DNA of 56,566 nucleotides from Gammaproteobacteria bacterium (GTDB lineage Bacteria > Pseudomonadota > Gammaproteobacteria > Natronospirales > REEB76): assembly GCA_035279405.1 (NCBI GenBank), contig DATEHU010000022.1:1-56566 (forward strand), written 5' to 3'. Below the pieces are notes generated by a model. That model worked only from the letters and a program-made list of their open reading frames with translations, searched no databases and had not been told where the DNA came from. Every line of letters begins with the position of its first letter. Position 1 is the stretch's first letter. Position numbers and translations under genes: made by a program. Positions 46,143 to 55,782 of the stretch are shown here, in pieces.

Positions 46143-46538
46143 ATGAAGACATTTATTCTTTGTTTATCGCTCATTGCTTGTTCAGTTTCAGTCGCAGGAG
46201 CGGCCATCCCATCTCATAACTGGGTTCTAATTCACATGAGCATGGCTGATATGAATGCTCCCACTGTGTACCTCGATACTAATTCAGTTAAACGAGAAGC
46301 AGGGGGTGTAATGGCTTTATTACTTTTCTCTGACTCTAGCAGTGGAAGTAATGAATACGCTATGTACGAGGTAAATTGTAAAACTGGGAAATCTGCCATA
46401 ATGTTTGGCGACATTGACCCAGACACCGGTGAATTTACTGGGATTATGCCCCCCGCACCTGGTAACGGTTCTGCGACTCCACTAGCGCAGGCCGTATCTT
46501 CGTATTTATGCAAAAAAATTTACAAAAGAAAAAAATAA
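46143..46538 (+). CDS. Predicted secreted protein, surface-adhesin E-like
   Basis: 131 residues. Signal peptide MKTFILCLSLIACSVSVAGA, cleaved near AGA/A. The mature part has WVLIH, TVYLDTNSVKREAG, YAMYEVNCKTGKSAI and a C-terminal LCKKIYK. A WxLI opening, a YxDxxS/T motif and two Cys are a layout seen in surface-adhesin protein E-type domains; that match is from memory and weak. AT-rich DNA suggests recent gain. Function unknown. Confidence 0.6.
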   Translation: MKTFILCLSLIACSVSVAGAAIPSHNWVLIHMSMADMNAPTVYLDTNSVKREAGGVMALLLFSDSSSGSNEYAMYEVNCKTGKSAIMFGDIDPDTGEFTGIMPPAPGNGSATPLAQAVSSYLCKKIYKRKK

Positions 46539-46546
46539 AAGCACAC

Positions 46547-46630
46547 GTAGGTTGGGGTGAGTCTTCGAACCCCAACATGATTGAATTGTTGGGCTTCCCC
46601 CGGATCAAGTCCGGCGTCAGCCCAACCTAC
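46547..46630. repeat. GTAGGTTGGG inverted repeat element
   Basis: GTAGGTTGGG (46547-46556) and its exact complement CCCAACCTAC (46621-46630) bracket GTCTTCGAACCCCAAC and CCCCCGGATCAAGTCCGG. It lies between two convergent genes, and the TAG stop of the DUF3108 gene is inside its right arm. Confidence 0.75.
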
Positions 46631-47604
46631 CTGGAAGCTGTGTCGAATTTGATTTCCGTCAGTACCAGGCTGATGGTGGCCTTACCGGGCTCAGTCTGGC
46701 GCATCTGCACCGGCAAGTAATCGAGTTTCGGCGCGAGCCAGAAGCTGGTGATGCGGTTTTTCTTGCTGTCTTTGCGGGAAACTTCGATGGTATCGAATGT
46801 TCCCGCCCCAGTGTCAACTCTGGCCTTTGCACCCTCTCGCAGGTCGTAGGTCTGCATCTCGGCATGATCCAGAACCGCAAAATCGTTGTTGAAACGGCCC
46901 TCCATTGCACTGAGCGAGATGCGCAATTGCGCGAGCATGACGTCACAGGTGCCGGGTTTCAGGGGCAAAGCCTGTTTGTCGTTGTTGCGATCGCTGTAAG
47001 CCAGGCCTTTGTTCCAGTCGAAGCGGATAAGCTCGGATTTGCCGCTGCTGCCCGTTTCCTGGTAGCTGTAGAACAAGGAGCGTGGCTGGCCGTTGGTCAT
47101 AGTGAAGTGGCTGGTTTCGGTGATGACCGTGTGCAGGAACAGCGACAACAGTCCGGAGGCTTGGGTCACGGACTGGTAGGTGTAGGTGCCGTTGGCGTTG
47201 CGGGTCACGGCGAATTCCGCATTTCCAATATGCAGGTCATTGCGCTCGAGGGAATAGGTGGCGTGGTAAAGAGGAATCGCGGGTGCGGCGGCGTAGGTGG
47301 CAGCGCTGGCCGTCGCAAGCAGCAGAATCGTCATTCCCGCGAAGGCGGGAATCCAGTTGTTGAAATACCTGGACCCCCGCTTCCGCGAGGGCGACGAATC
47401 CCTGCCACTGCCAATGAAACAATCGTCGCTATCTACTGGAGGATTGGAGAAATCCCCCCTCGCCCCCCTTTTGCAAAGGGGGGATATACCTCGGTCGGCG
47501 TCGCAATTGGCGGAAGATTGTCCTCTCACCCCCCTTTGAAAAAGGGGGAAAGCGCTGCGCGCGGGGGGATTTTGTAATAAAGCGCTCATTCGACCGATGC
47601 TCAC
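46627..47604 (-). CDS. DUF3108 domain protein with repeat-derived N-terminal segment
   Basis: 325 residues. From about residue 91 (ILLLATASAATYAAA) there is a signal-peptide-like hydrophobic stretch, then the DUF3108 domain: YHATYSLERNDLHIGNAEFA, TYTYQSVTQASGLLSLF, LKPGTCDVMLAQLRISLS and APKLDYLPVQMRQTEPGK. DUF3108 proteins are periplasmic and of unknown role. GTG 47604 overlaps the purN stop (GTGA) and has GAGGA 7 bases upstream, so it looks like the true start. Residues 11-90 are translated from two dispersed repeats (for example WIPAFAGMT). ATG 47334, given by the repeat edge, is the alternative start and would leave a signal peptide without basic residues. Confidence 0.75.
   Translation of the reverse strand: MSIGRMSALLQNPPARSAFPLFQRGVRGQSSANCDADRGISPLCKRGARGDFSNPPVDSDDCFIGSGRDSSPSRKRGSRYFNNWIPAFAGMTILLLATASAATYAAAPAIPLYHATYSLERNDLHIGNAEFAVTRNANGTYTYQSVTQASGLLSLFLHTVITETSHFTMTNGQPRSLFYSYQETGSSGKSELIRFDWNKGLAYSDRNNDKQALPLKPGTCDVMLAQLRISLSAMEGRFNNDFAVLDHAEMQTYDLREGAKARVDTGAGTFDTIEVSRKDSKKNRITSFWLAPKLDYLPVQMRQTEPGKATISLVLTEIKFDTASR
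47329..47396. repeat. GTCATTCC..GGAATCCAG dispersed repeat in the DUF3108 5' region
   Basis: CGTCATTCCCGCGAAGGCGG with GAATCCAG, a 15-base centre and CTGGACCCCCGCTTCCGCGA with GGGCGACG form an imperfect inverted element. Same family as at 26999. Its left edge supplies an ATG to the DUF3108 frame. Confidence 0.75.
47450..47572. repeat. AAATCCCCCC/GGGGGGATTT-bounded repeat in the DUF3108 5' region
   Basis: Exact 10-bp inverted ends enclose CCCCCCTTTTGCAAAGGGGG and CCCCCTTTGAAAAAGGGGG hairpins and GCGCTGCGCGC. It lies in the frame between the purN-coupled start and the signal peptide of the DUF3108 gene. Confidence 0.75.
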
Positions 47605-48278
47605 GCAATTTCCTCGTCGATTTCAAAAACCCGCGGACTGGCAAGTGGTTGACCATCGAATGATACGCGGTCTTCATTCAGTTTGACTCGGCCTTCGACC
47701 AGCCAGCGCACGACCAGCGGGTAGAGTGCATGTTCGCGCTGGCGCACGCGCGCGGCGAGCGTTTGTTCAGTGTCGCTGGTTTTCACCGCGACTTTCGCGC
47801 GTGCAATGATCGGGCCGCCGTCCAGCTCTTCGGTGACGAAATGCACGCTGCAGCCGTGTTCCTTTTCGCCCGCTTCCAGAACGCGCCGGTGGGTGTGCAG
47901 GCCACGAAATTTGGGCAACAAGGCCGGATGGATGTTGAGCAGCCGGCCGCGGAAGTGGCGCACGAATTCGTCGCTCAGCACGCGCATGAATCCGGCGAGC
48001 AGGACCAACTCGGGCGCGTGACGCTCGATGAGCATGCGCAGCGTCGCATCGTAATCTTCACGCGCGGTTCCACTGGCGGCAAGAATCGCGTGTATCGGCA
48101 CCTGCGCGGTTGCGGCACGCCGCAGGCCACGTGCGCAAGCACGATTGCTGATTACCGTGGACACATCGGCGGGCAAGGTGCCGCTGGCACAGGCGTCGAG
48201 AAGCGCCTGAAGATTGCTGCCTTCGCCGGAAATCAGCACCGCAAGTTTCGTGCGCTGCACGGACTCGGTCGCGGCCAT
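47601..48278 (-). CDS. purN: Phosphoribosylglycinamide formyltransferase (folate-dependent)
   Basis: 225 residues. LAVLISGEGSNLQALLDA at the N-terminus, AGFMRVLSDEFV, the catalytic-site LNIHPALLPKFRGLHTHRR and SVHFVTEELDGGPII are the formyltransferase signatures with the Asn-His pair. It moves formyl from 10-formyl-THF to GAR, step three of purine synthesis. The start overlaps the purM stop (TGATG), so the pair is coupled. The C-terminal tail (FDGQPLASPRVFEIDEEIA) is slightly longer than in E. coli. Confidence 0.95.
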   Translation of the reverse strand: MAATESVQRTKLAVLISGEGSNLQALLDACASGTLPADVSTVISNRACARGLRRAATAQVPIHAILAASGTAREDYDATLRMLIERHAPELVLLAGFMRVLSDEFVRHFRGRLLNIHPALLPKFRGLHTHRRVLEAGEKEHGCSVHFVTEELDGGPIIARAKVAVKTSDTEQTLAARVRQREHALYPLVVRWLVEGRVKLNEDRVSFDGQPLASPRVFEIDEEIA

Positions 48279-49303
48279 CAGCTGATAGCGACGCCTGTGC
48301 GGCCGGCACGCACTTCACCGATGCGCCAGGCCGGTTCGTCGGCGCGCTTCAGCCGGGCGAGGATGCGTTCCGCATCCGCGGGTGCAACACACAGCACCAT
48401 GCCCAGCCCCATGTTGAAGGTGCGGTACATCTCGCGCTCGGCGATGTTGCCCTCGCGCGCCAGCCAATCGAAGATCGGCGGCCGCGGCCAGGATTTGGAA
48501 TTCAGCTCCACGCCCAAGCCTGCGGGAAGCACGCGCGGAATGTTTTCCAGCAGGCCGCCGCCGGTGATGTGCGCGAGCGCGTGCAGCGGAATTTCCTTCA
48601 TCAGGGCCAATAGGGTTTTCACGTAAATGCGCGTGGGCGCCAGCAACACCTCGATCAACGCGCGTCCATCAATGCGCTGCTCAAGTTTGGCGCCGCTCTG
48701 CTGCAGGACTTTGCGGATCAGCGAATAGCCGTTGGCATGCGGGCCGGAGGAGGCGAGGCCGATCACCGCATCACCGGCTTTGACCGCGCGGCCATCAAGG
48801 ATGCGGCTTTTCTCCACTACGCCGACTGCGAAGCCCGCAAGGTCGTAATCTTTGCCTTGATACATGCCGGGCAGTTCCGCGGTTTCGCCGCCGACTAGCG
48901 CGCAGCCGGCCAGTTCGCAGCCGCGCGCGATGCCCGTAATCACGGATTGTGCAATATCCACGTCGAGCTTGCCGCTCGCGTAATAATCCAGGAAAAACAG
49001 CGGCTCGGCGCCCGCCACCACGATGTCGTTGACACACATCGCGACCAAGTCAATGCCGATGCCGTCATGGCGGCTGGATTCAACGGCGAGCTTGAGTTTG
49101 GTGCCGACGCCGTCGGTGCCCGACACCAGCACCGGATGGTGGTAACCGGCGGGGATTTCCACCAGCGCGCCGAAGCCGCCGATGCCACCCAGCACCTCGG
49201 GCCTGTGGGTGCGTGCCGCGGCCGGTGCGATGCGCTCCACCAGCGTGTCGCCGGCGTCGATGTCCACGCCCGCATCGCGGTAAGTCAGCGGCTTTTTTGA
49301 CAT
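48278..49303 (-). CDS. purM: Phosphoribosylformylglycinamidine cyclo-ligase
   Basis: 341 residues. [20 protein letters not shown] opens the protein; [35 protein letters not shown] (split in the enzyme between ATP-loop and dimer strand), [12 protein letters not shown] and [17 protein letters not shown] follow. It closes the imidazole ring to give AIR, step five. ATG 49303 is chosen because [12 protein letters not shown] is the family start; a longer frame would run into the divergent promoter region. Confidence 0.95.
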   Translation of the reverse strand: MSKKPLTYRDAGVDIDAGDTLVERIAPAAARTHRPEVLGGIGGFGALVEIPAGYHHPVLVSGTDGVGTKLKLAVESSRHDGIGIDLVAMCVNDIVVAGAEPLFFLDYYASGKLDVDIAQSVITGIARGCELAGCALVGGETAELPGMYQGKDYDLAGFAVGVVEKSRILDGRAVKAGDAVIGLASSGPHANGYSLIRKVLQQSGAKLEQRIDGRALIEVLLAPTRIYVKTLLALMKEIPLHALAHITGGGLLENIPRVLPAGLGVELNSKSWPRPPIFDWLAREGNIAEREMYRTFNMGLGMVLCVAPADAERILARLKRADEPAWRIGEVRAGRTGVAIS

Positions 49304-49414
49304 CCCGGAAGCTTCCCGCTTGCTGGGGCGAGCGCGGCTCGCCGGACAATGGTGTAAGCCTGTATATTCTACACGTGGAAGGCCACTGCTCCGGGTGGGG
49401 CGGACGATTCCAAG

Positions 49415-50560
49415 ATGGAGAAGCCGGTGCATCGCACGCTTGCGCGGATTAGCGCTTTGCTGATGGGAATGTTGTTGTGTGCAGGCATGAGCGCGCACGC
49501 GATGGTGGTCACGGGTTTGTATGAAGCGAGCGTGCCGGTGGCGGATCAGTCGGCGGCCGCGCGGCGTGTCGCATTGCAACAGGCGCTGGCTGCCGTGCTG
49601 GTCAAAGTCACCGGCGAACGCAGTGCGGGCGGTGTGCCGGCGCTGGCGAACCTGGTTCAGGATCCGTCACGTTTTTTGCAGCAATACCGTTATGACCAGG
49701 TGCCTGCTGCGAGTGGCGCCGCGGCACTGACCTATTACGATTTGACGCGCACCGGCATGCCGGCCATCCCGCCCACGGGTTTGCTGCTGTCCGCGCGCTT
49801 CGACCCCGAGGTGGTGGACCAGGCGGTGCGTGCCGCGCATGAACCGCTCTGGGGCCGGGAACGGCCGGCGACGCTGGTGTGGATTGCGCTGCAGGACGGC
49901 GCCAATGTAAGCATCGTGTCCGCGTCCAACAATCCCGCGATTGCACAGGCGATGAACAGCGCCGCGCAGCAGCGCGGCATGCCGCTGATTTTCCCCAGCA
50001 TGGATGCAGTGGATCAGCAGGCCATCGGCATTCCCGACATCACCCAGGACAACAGCGCGCGCATCCAACAGGCATCGCTGCGCTATAAACCCGACGCCAC
50101 GCTGGTCGGCAGCATTTACATGACCACGCCCGGCCAGTATGCGGCGCGCTGGCAGCTCACGGTCGGCGCTCAGGTGCAGAGCTGGACTACGCCGCCCGCC
50201 GACCTTGCCAGCGTGGCCGCTGACGGCGTGCAGACCGCCGCAGACGATTACATCAAATGGTTTGCACTGGCTCCGGATGCCGTGGGCGTGAACGGCGTGA
50301 CGCTCAGTGTTACTGGCATCAGCGGCGTGGATGCCTACGCCAAGGTGCTGGCCTATCTCGGCCAGCTCACACCGGTGAAGTCGGTGCAGGTAACGCGCGT
50401 GGACAACCACACCGTGTATTTCAGTCTCGACACCCGCGGGAATCTTGCCAACCTGCAGCAAGCCGTGCTGCTCGGCGATTTGCTCAAGACTGCGGCGCCG
50501 GCTGCGGCCAGTGGCAATCCGCCGTCCGCGTCCCTGCTGCAATTCCAGTATGCGCCGTGA
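49415..50560 (+). CDS. DUF2066 domain secreted protein
   Basis: 381 residues. Signal peptide ([18 protein letters not shown]) is followed by the DUF2066 N-terminal block [36 protein letters not shown] and FLQQYRYD. Further on, [19 protein letters not shown] and [10 protein letters not shown] match the family. Function unknown; it is found next to purM and a phosphatidyltransferase-like gene in related genomes. Its stop overlaps the GTG of the next gene (GTGA). Confidence 0.88.
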   Translation: MEKPVHRTLARISALLMGMLLCAGMSAHAMVVTGLYEASVPVADQSAAARRVALQQALAAVLVKVTGERSAGGVPALANLVQDPSRFLQQYRYDQVPAASGAAALTYYDLTRTGMPAIPPTGLLLSARFDPEVVDQAVRAAHEPLWGRERPATLVWIALQDGANVSIVSASNNPAIAQAMNSAAQQRGMPLIFPSMDAVDQQAIGIPDITQDNSARIQQASLRYKPDATLVGSIYMTTPGQYAARWQLTVGAQVQSWTTPPADLASVAADGVQTAADDYIKWFALAPDAVGVNGVTLSVTGISGVDAYAKVLAYLGQLTPVKSVQVTRVDNHTVYFSLDTRGNLANLQQAVLLGDLLKTAAPAAASGNPPSASLLQFQYAP

Positions 50561-51117
50561 ACGCCCGCTGGATACCCAATGCCATCAGTGTTACGCGCAT
50601 GCTGCTGGTATTGCCCGCGGCCTGGAGCATCGTGCGTCGCCAGGATGAAGCCGCATTGACCTTGATCATTGTTGCCGGCGTGAGCGATGCGCTGGACGGT
50701 TTGCTGGCCAAACGCTTTGGCTGGGTGACGCGCGCCGGCGCGATTCTGGACCCGCTCGCCGACAAGCTGTTCGTGGCCGGGAGTTTCCTCGCCGCCACCT
50801 GGGCGGGGCTGGTGCCGGCGTGGATTACGGTGATCGTGATTGCGCGCGATGTCGTGATCGTCGCCGGTGCGATGTTGTATCGCTGGCAGGTGGGTGAATT
50901 CCGCCCGCAACCCAGCGTGCTCAGCAAGGTGAATACCTTTCTGCAGTTGCTGTTGGTGCTGACGGCGGTGATCCAGCATTTCCTGCACATCGTGCCACGC
51001 GGCATGTTGCCGGCGCTGGTGGTGGCGGTGGCCCTGAGCACGCTCACCAGCGGCGTGGATTATTTCTTCCGCTGGGGATCGCGCCTGACACGTGCCTCCG
51101 GCAGGAAAGCGGTATGA
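50557..51117 (+). CDS. CDP-alcohol phosphatidyltransferase family protein
   Basis: 186 residues, about six membrane segments. The CDP-alcohol phosphotransferase motif is SDALDGLLAKRFGWVTRAGA with ILDPLADK, giving D-x2-DG-x2-A(K)R...G-x3-D-x3-D with all four Asp in place. Most resemble PgsA, which makes phosphatidylglycerol phosphate from CDP-diacylglycerol; cardiolipin synthase of the CDP-alcohol type is the other option. GTG 50557 overlaps the DUF2066 stop, and the end overlaps the next gene by ATGA. Confidence 0.85.
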   Translation: MNARWIPNAISVTRMLLVLPAAWSIVRRQDEAALTLIIVAGVSDALDGLLAKRFGWVTRAGAILDPLADKLFVAGSFLAATWAGLVPAWITVIVIARDVVIVAGAMLYRWQVGEFRPQPSVLSKVNTFLQLLLVLTAVIQHFLHIVPRGMLPALVVAVALSTLTSGVDYFFRWGSRLTRASGRKAV

Positions 51118-52181
51118 GCGCGGCGCAGAAACTCTGGACGCTGGCGATCCTTGTACTCGCAGGGGTGCTGTTGCACTTCCTGCGGCCGGTGCTGGTGCCG
51201 TTTTTCGCAAGTTTCATCCTCGCCTACCTCGGCTATCCGCTGGTGGACCGGTTGCAGCGCTGGAAACTCCCACGCAGCGTGGCCGTGCTCGCGGTGTTCC
51301 TGCTGACCTTCATCGTGCTCGGGCTGATCCTGGTGCTGGTGATTCCCATGGGCATCCGCGAAATCGCGGTGCTGTTTGCGCACGCACCGGAAGCCGTGGC
51401 CTGGTTCCAGGTGCACGCGCTGCCGTGGCTGACCGCGCATTTCGGCATCCAGCCCGGTGCGCTGCAACCCTCGAAGCTCATGGATCTGGTGAGTTCCAAT
51501 TTCGAGTCCGCAGGAAAACTGGCCGGTCAGGTGCTGGTGACGGTGTCGAGCTCCGCGGCCGCGGTATTCGAATTCTTCATCAATCTGGTTCTGATTCCGG
51601 TGGTGACTTTTTATCTGCTGCGCGACTGGCACGTGCTCATGCAGCGCATCGTGGAACTGGCGCCGCAGAAGGCTGCGCCCACCGTGGTGCGGCTGGCGCG
51701 CGAGTGCGACAAGGTCCTCGGCGCGTTCCTGCGCGGCCAGTTGCTGGTGATGGTGGCGCTCGCGATTTTCTACAGCGTGGTGCTGTTCATCATCGGCCTC
51801 GACAATCCCATTGCCATCGGCGTGGTCGCCGGGTTGCTGAGTTTCGTGCCCTATCTGGGCGTCATCACCGGCGTCGGCCTGGCGCTGCTCACGGCGTTGC
51901 TGCAGGGCGGAGGCTGGCTGCTGCTCTCGGTGGTGGCGGTGTTCATTGCCGGGCAGTTGCTGTCCGATTTGGTGCTTACGCCGCGGCTGGTGGGTGAGCG
52001 CATCGGACTGCATCCGGCATTGGTGATTTTTGCCATCCTCGTGGGCGGGGCGCTGTTCGGATTTGCCGGCATCCTGCTGGCGCTGCCGGTGGCCGCCGCC
52101 GGCACGGTATTGGTCCGCTATGCCCGCGAACGCTATGTGCAGAGCCGCCTGTACCAGGGAAATGACGGCGACACGACATGA
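51114..52181 (+). CDS. AI-2E family (PerM-like) membrane protein
   Basis: 355 residues with seven or eight membrane segments. LRPVLVPFFASFILAYLGYP and LVDRLQRWKLPRS at the N-terminus and a second block VLIPVVTFYLLRDW, NPIAIGVVAGLLSFVPYLGV, GERIGLHPALVIFAILVGG define the family. Members include putative autoinducer-2 exporters and Na+/H+ antiporters; the name does not prove the substrate. Position upstream of hda is shared with many gammaproteobacteria (perM-hda). Overlap with both neighbours by 4 bp indicates one operon. Confidence 0.88.
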   Translation: MSAAQKLWTLAILVLAGVLLHFLRPVLVPFFASFILAYLGYPLVDRLQRWKLPRSVAVLAVFLLTFIVLGLILVLVIPMGIREIAVLFAHAPEAVAWFQVHALPWLTAHFGIQPGALQPSKLMDLVSSNFESAGKLAGQVLVTVSSSAAAVFEFFINLVLIPVVTFYLLRDWHVLMQRIVELAPQKAAPTVVRLARECDKVLGAFLRGQLLVMVALAIFYSVVLFIIGLDNPIAIGVVAGLLSFVPYLGVITGVGLALLTALLQGGGWLLLSVVAVFIAGQLLSDLVLTPRLVGERIGLHPALVIFAILVGGALFGFAGILLALPVAAAGTVLVRYARERYVQSRLYQGNDGDTT

Positions 52182-52888
52182 TGGTTGAGAACTTTGGCAG
52201 CCAGTTGCCGTTGCCCATCAGCCTCGATGAGGGCGCCACATTCGAGAATTTCCACGCGGCGGGCAATCAGGCGGCGGTAGATGCGCTCAAGCAGTTGGCG
52301 CAATCCGGCGGACAACGCGCGCTGTTCATCTGGGGTGGCGATGGACGCGGCAAGTCACACCTGCTGCAGGCCGCCTGCCGGCTGGCGACCGCCAGCGGAC
52401 GGCGTGCCATTTACCTGCCCATGGATCAGGCGGTGCTGCTCGATCCGCAGGTGACGGACAATCTGGACAGTTACGCGCTGGTGTGCGTGGACGACGTGCA
52501 GCGTGTCGCCGGCATCGAGCCCTGGCAACTGGCGCTGTTTGCCCTGTTCAATGCGCTTGCGGATCGGGGCGGCAGCTTCGTGGCGAGCGCGCGCACCGCT
52601 CCGAATGCCATCAAACGCCTGCTGCCGGACCTGGCTTCGCGGCTCGCCTGGGGACCGGTGTTCCAGCTGGAGCCCTTGAGTGACGAGGACAAGATTCGGG
52701 CGCTGCAGCAGCGCGCCGCACGCCGCGGCTTCGAGTTGCCGGACGATACCGCAAAATTCCTGCTCAAGCGCCAGCAGCGCGACATGCGCAGCCTGTGCGC
52801 GACGCTGGATGCCCTGGATACGGCTTCACTGATCGCGCAGCGCCGTCTGACGCTGGCATTCGTGAAATCCTTTCTCGACAAGCGCTGA
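52178..52888 (+). CDS. hda: DnaA regulatory inactivator Hda
   Basis: 236 residues. The N-terminus carries QLPLPI, the sliding-clamp binding motif of Hda. An AAA+ domain follows with WGGDGRGKSHLLQA (Walker A), VCVDDVQR (Walker B) and a RLAWGPVFQLEPL box VII region. Hda bound to the loaded clamp stimulates ATP hydrolysis by DnaA and so stops re-initiation. No DNA-binding domain IV follows, as expected. ATG 52178 or 52181 are both possible. Confidence 0.93.
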   Translation: MMVENFGSQLPLPISLDEGATFENFHAAGNQAAVDALKQLAQSGGQRALFIWGGDGRGKSHLLQAACRLATASGRRAIYLPMDQAVLLDPQVTDNLDSYALVCVDDVQRVAGIEPWQLALFALFNALADRGGSFVASARTAPNAIKRLLPDLASRLAWGPVFQLEPLSDEDKIRALQQRAARRGFELPDDTAKFLLKRQQRDMRSLCATLDALDTASLIAQRRLTLAFVKSFLDKR

Positions 52889-52902
52889 CTGAAGATTCGG
52901 CT

Positions 52903-52926
52903 GTGGGAGCGACTTCAGTCGCGATT
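52903..52926. repeat. Single REP-like head after hda
   Basis: GTGGGAGCGACTTCAGTCGC is one hairpin half of the family seen at 41558, with no inverted partner. It lies in the 54-bp gap between convergent genes. Confidence 0.6.
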
Positions 52927-52942
52927 TACTTTCCAATAACGG

Positions 52943-53895
<953 letters not shown>

Positions 53896-54246
53896 TCAGA
53901 GAATTTCCAGCACGCTTTCCGGGGGCCGGCCGATGCGTGCCTGACCGTTGGCGAACACTACCGGGCGCTGTATCAGGATGGGATGTGCGTGCATGGTTTC
54001 GATCAACTGTGCACGGCCAAGCGCCGGGTTGTCGAGTTGGTGCGTGCGGTATTCCGCTTCGTTGCTGCGCATCAGGGCGCGCGGCTGAATGCGCAAAAGC
54101 TCCAGGGCGTTCTGGATTTCCGCCGTGGACGGCGGGTGCTTGAGGTATTCGATTACCTGGATTTCATTGTCGCGCGCCTGCAACAACGCGAGCGTCTCGC
54201 GTGATTTCGTGCAGCGCGGGTTGTGCCAGATTGTGACTTTTGCCAT
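53896..54246 (-). CDS. arsC: ArsC-family arsenate reductase (glutaredoxin type)
   Basis: 116 residues. NPRCTKSRETLALL gives the active Cys12 with the CxxSR anion loop. YLKHPPSTAEI, PRALMRSNEAEY and HPILIQRPVVFANGQARIGR carry the Arg residues that bind arsenate in this family. E. coli ArsC is longer (141), and related YfgD-like proteins lack proven arsenate activity. No arsB/arsR lies next to it; the ArsB/NhaD-like permease at 16249 is far away. So the fold is clear, the arsenic role is not. Confidence 0.85.
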   Translation of the reverse strand: MAKVTIWHNPRCTKSRETLALLQARDNEIQVIEYLKHPPSTAEIQNALELLRIQPRALMRSNEAEYRTHQLDNPALGRAQLIETMHAHPILIQRPVVFANGQARIGRPPESVLEIL

Positions 54247-54369
54247 ACACCGGAACTCAAATCCGCGCACGAACAATGCGCCAAATATACCCCACGTGGC
54301 GTGCTTGACGGGTAAAGAGGCGGTTGGTAGCTTGGCGTCCCGCTGATTTTCCCTCGCGGAACCTGGCAA

Positions 54370-54687
54370 GTGCGCGTTCGTATTCCAATAGTCGGGCAAT
54401 TTGCATTTTTGATGCTGGTGCTGGCGATGGTGGCCTGTGCCGGAGCGCCCGTGCAGGAAATGAGCAATGCCCGACAAGCGGTAGCGGCGGCCCGCCAAAT
54501 GGGCGCAGCGCAATCTGCGACCAGGGAAATGTCCGAGGCGGAACGTCTTTTGCAAGCCGCTCAATCCGCGCTGGACCGAGGGGATTACGGTACAGCGCGC
54601 GCCAACGCCAATCGCGCCCGTGATCACGCCGTCAAGGCGCTGCGCATTGCCCAGCAACAAGGTCCCGGCGGACCTTCACCGCCTTGA
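54370..54687 (+). CDS. DUF4398-type helical lipoprotein
   Basis: 105 residues from GTG 54370. A lipoprotein signal ends in MVAC (Cys23). The mature part is helical and Ala-rich (NARQAVAAARQMGAAQSA, EAERLLQAAQSALDRGDYGT, ARANANRARDHAVKALRIAQ), as in DUF4398 domains, and ends in a short Pro/Gly tail. Such small envelope lipoproteins often sit with a LysM or OmpA-like partner; here a second lipoprotein with the same helical type follows 155 bp downstream. Function unknown. Confidence 0.75.
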   Translation: MRVRIPIVGQFAFLMLVLAMVACAGAPVQEMSNARQAVAAARQMGAAQSATREMSEAERLLQAAQSALDRGDYGTARANANRARDHAVKALRIAQQQGPGGPSPP

Positions 54688-54842
54688 ATTTACACGGGAT
54701 TCCGGACGTTATGGCGTTGGGATTGCTTGACCCCAAGCCGGCACCGCGCTACCCTTGTGCCACCTTTTTTTCCCAACCCGGCTAACGGGTTCCCCCGATT
54801 TTTTAAACCATTGTCAAAACAACAAGGTTGGAGACGATTGCC

Positions 54843-55703
54843 ATGATGAAGAATTACGCCAAACAGCTCGCTATCGTGTTATTGACCGCCGGCATTGCCG
54901 TCGGTTGTGCGACCCACAAAGTGCAACCACAAGCGGCACCGCCGCCTCCGGGACCGAATGCAGCGACCACGCAGGCGATTGCTGACGCCCAGGCGGTGAT
55001 CAACGGTGCGCAAGCGCCGTGCACCGACACTGGCGACGCATCGCAACTGCTGACGCAGGCGCAAGCGGCCGGTCAGGCCGGCGACAACGCCAAGGCCCAG
55101 CAGCTCGCTGCTCAAGCCAAGCAGGATGCGGAAACCGCAATCAACGGCTGCTATCTGAATCACGCCAAGGATCTGCTGACTCAGGCGCAGGGCTACACCA
55201 ACCTGAATGCGGATGAGCAGAACAGCCTGAATCAGTGTCAGACCGACATCACCAACAACCAGGGCAAGCAGGCGTATGACACCTGCTCGGCGCTGGTGGC
55301 GCAGTTGCAGGCCGCCAAGAGCACCTACACCGTGGTGCGCGGCGACAGCCTGTGGCGCATTGCCGGCAAGTCCGATGTGTATGGCAATTCGATGGAATGG
55401 CCGCTGATCTTCAAGGCCAATTCGGATTCCATCAAGCATGCGGATCTGATCTATCCGAAGCAGAACCTCAATGTGGTCAGCAATCCGCTCAAGACCGATG
55501 CGGATTCCGCCACTTGGTATGCGCAGCACCGCGGTGCGTGGAAGAACCACCGGGCCGACAAGCGCGATCAGGAATGGCTGAACGGCACACTCACACCGCC
55601 GTCCGCCGCTCCGGCTGCCAGCCCCGCGCCCGCGCCCGCGCCTGCACCAGCACCGTCTTCCGCTCCGGCCGCTACCAGTGCGCCTGCAGCCACGACCCAC
55701 TGA
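54843..55703 (+). CDS. LysM domain lipoprotein
   Basis: 286 residues. Lipobox AVGC with Cys22; a helical Ala/Gln-rich region with DUF4398-like repeats (QLLTQAQAAGQAGDNAKAQQ, DLLTQAQGYTNLNADEQN), two Cys pairs, then a LysM domain at about 161-210 (YTVVRGDSLWRIAGKSDVYG, WPLIFKANSD, ADLIYPKQNL) and a Pro/Ala-rich tail. LysM binds peptidoglycan, so it may anchor the membrane to the cell wall. ATG 54843 has GGAGA about 8 bases upstream; the next codon is also ATG. It ends 48 bp before a terminator. Confidence 0.88.
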   Translation: MMKNYAKQLAIVLLTAGIAVGCATHKVQPQAAPPPPGPNAATTQAIADAQAVINGAQAPCTDTGDASQLLTQAQAAGQAGDNAKAQQLAAQAKQDAETAINGCYLNHAKDLLTQAQGYTNLNADEQNSLNQCQTDITNNQGKQAYDTCSALVAQLQAAKSTYTVVRGDSLWRIAGKSDVYGNSMEWPLIFKANSDSIKHADLIYPKQNLNVVSNPLKTDADSATWYAQHRGAWKNHRADKRDQEWLNGTLTPPSAAPAASPAPAPAPAPAPSSAPAATSAPAATTH

Positions 55704-55751
55704 GTCGAGCGCAGCCGCTGTGGCTGAACAATAGTTCGGGTTTTATTTTTG

Positions 55752-55778
55752 AAGGGCCCTGCGGGGCCCTTTCCTTTT
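55752..55778 (+). terminator. Rho-independent terminator after the LysM lipoprotein gene
   Basis: AAGGGCCC-TGCG-GGGCCCTT makes an 8-bp GC-rich stem with a 4-base loop, followed by TCCTTTTGG. It lies just before the acylphosphatase start, so acyP is probably read from readthrough or a weak promoter. Confidence 0.75.
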
Positions 55779-55782
55779 GGGC

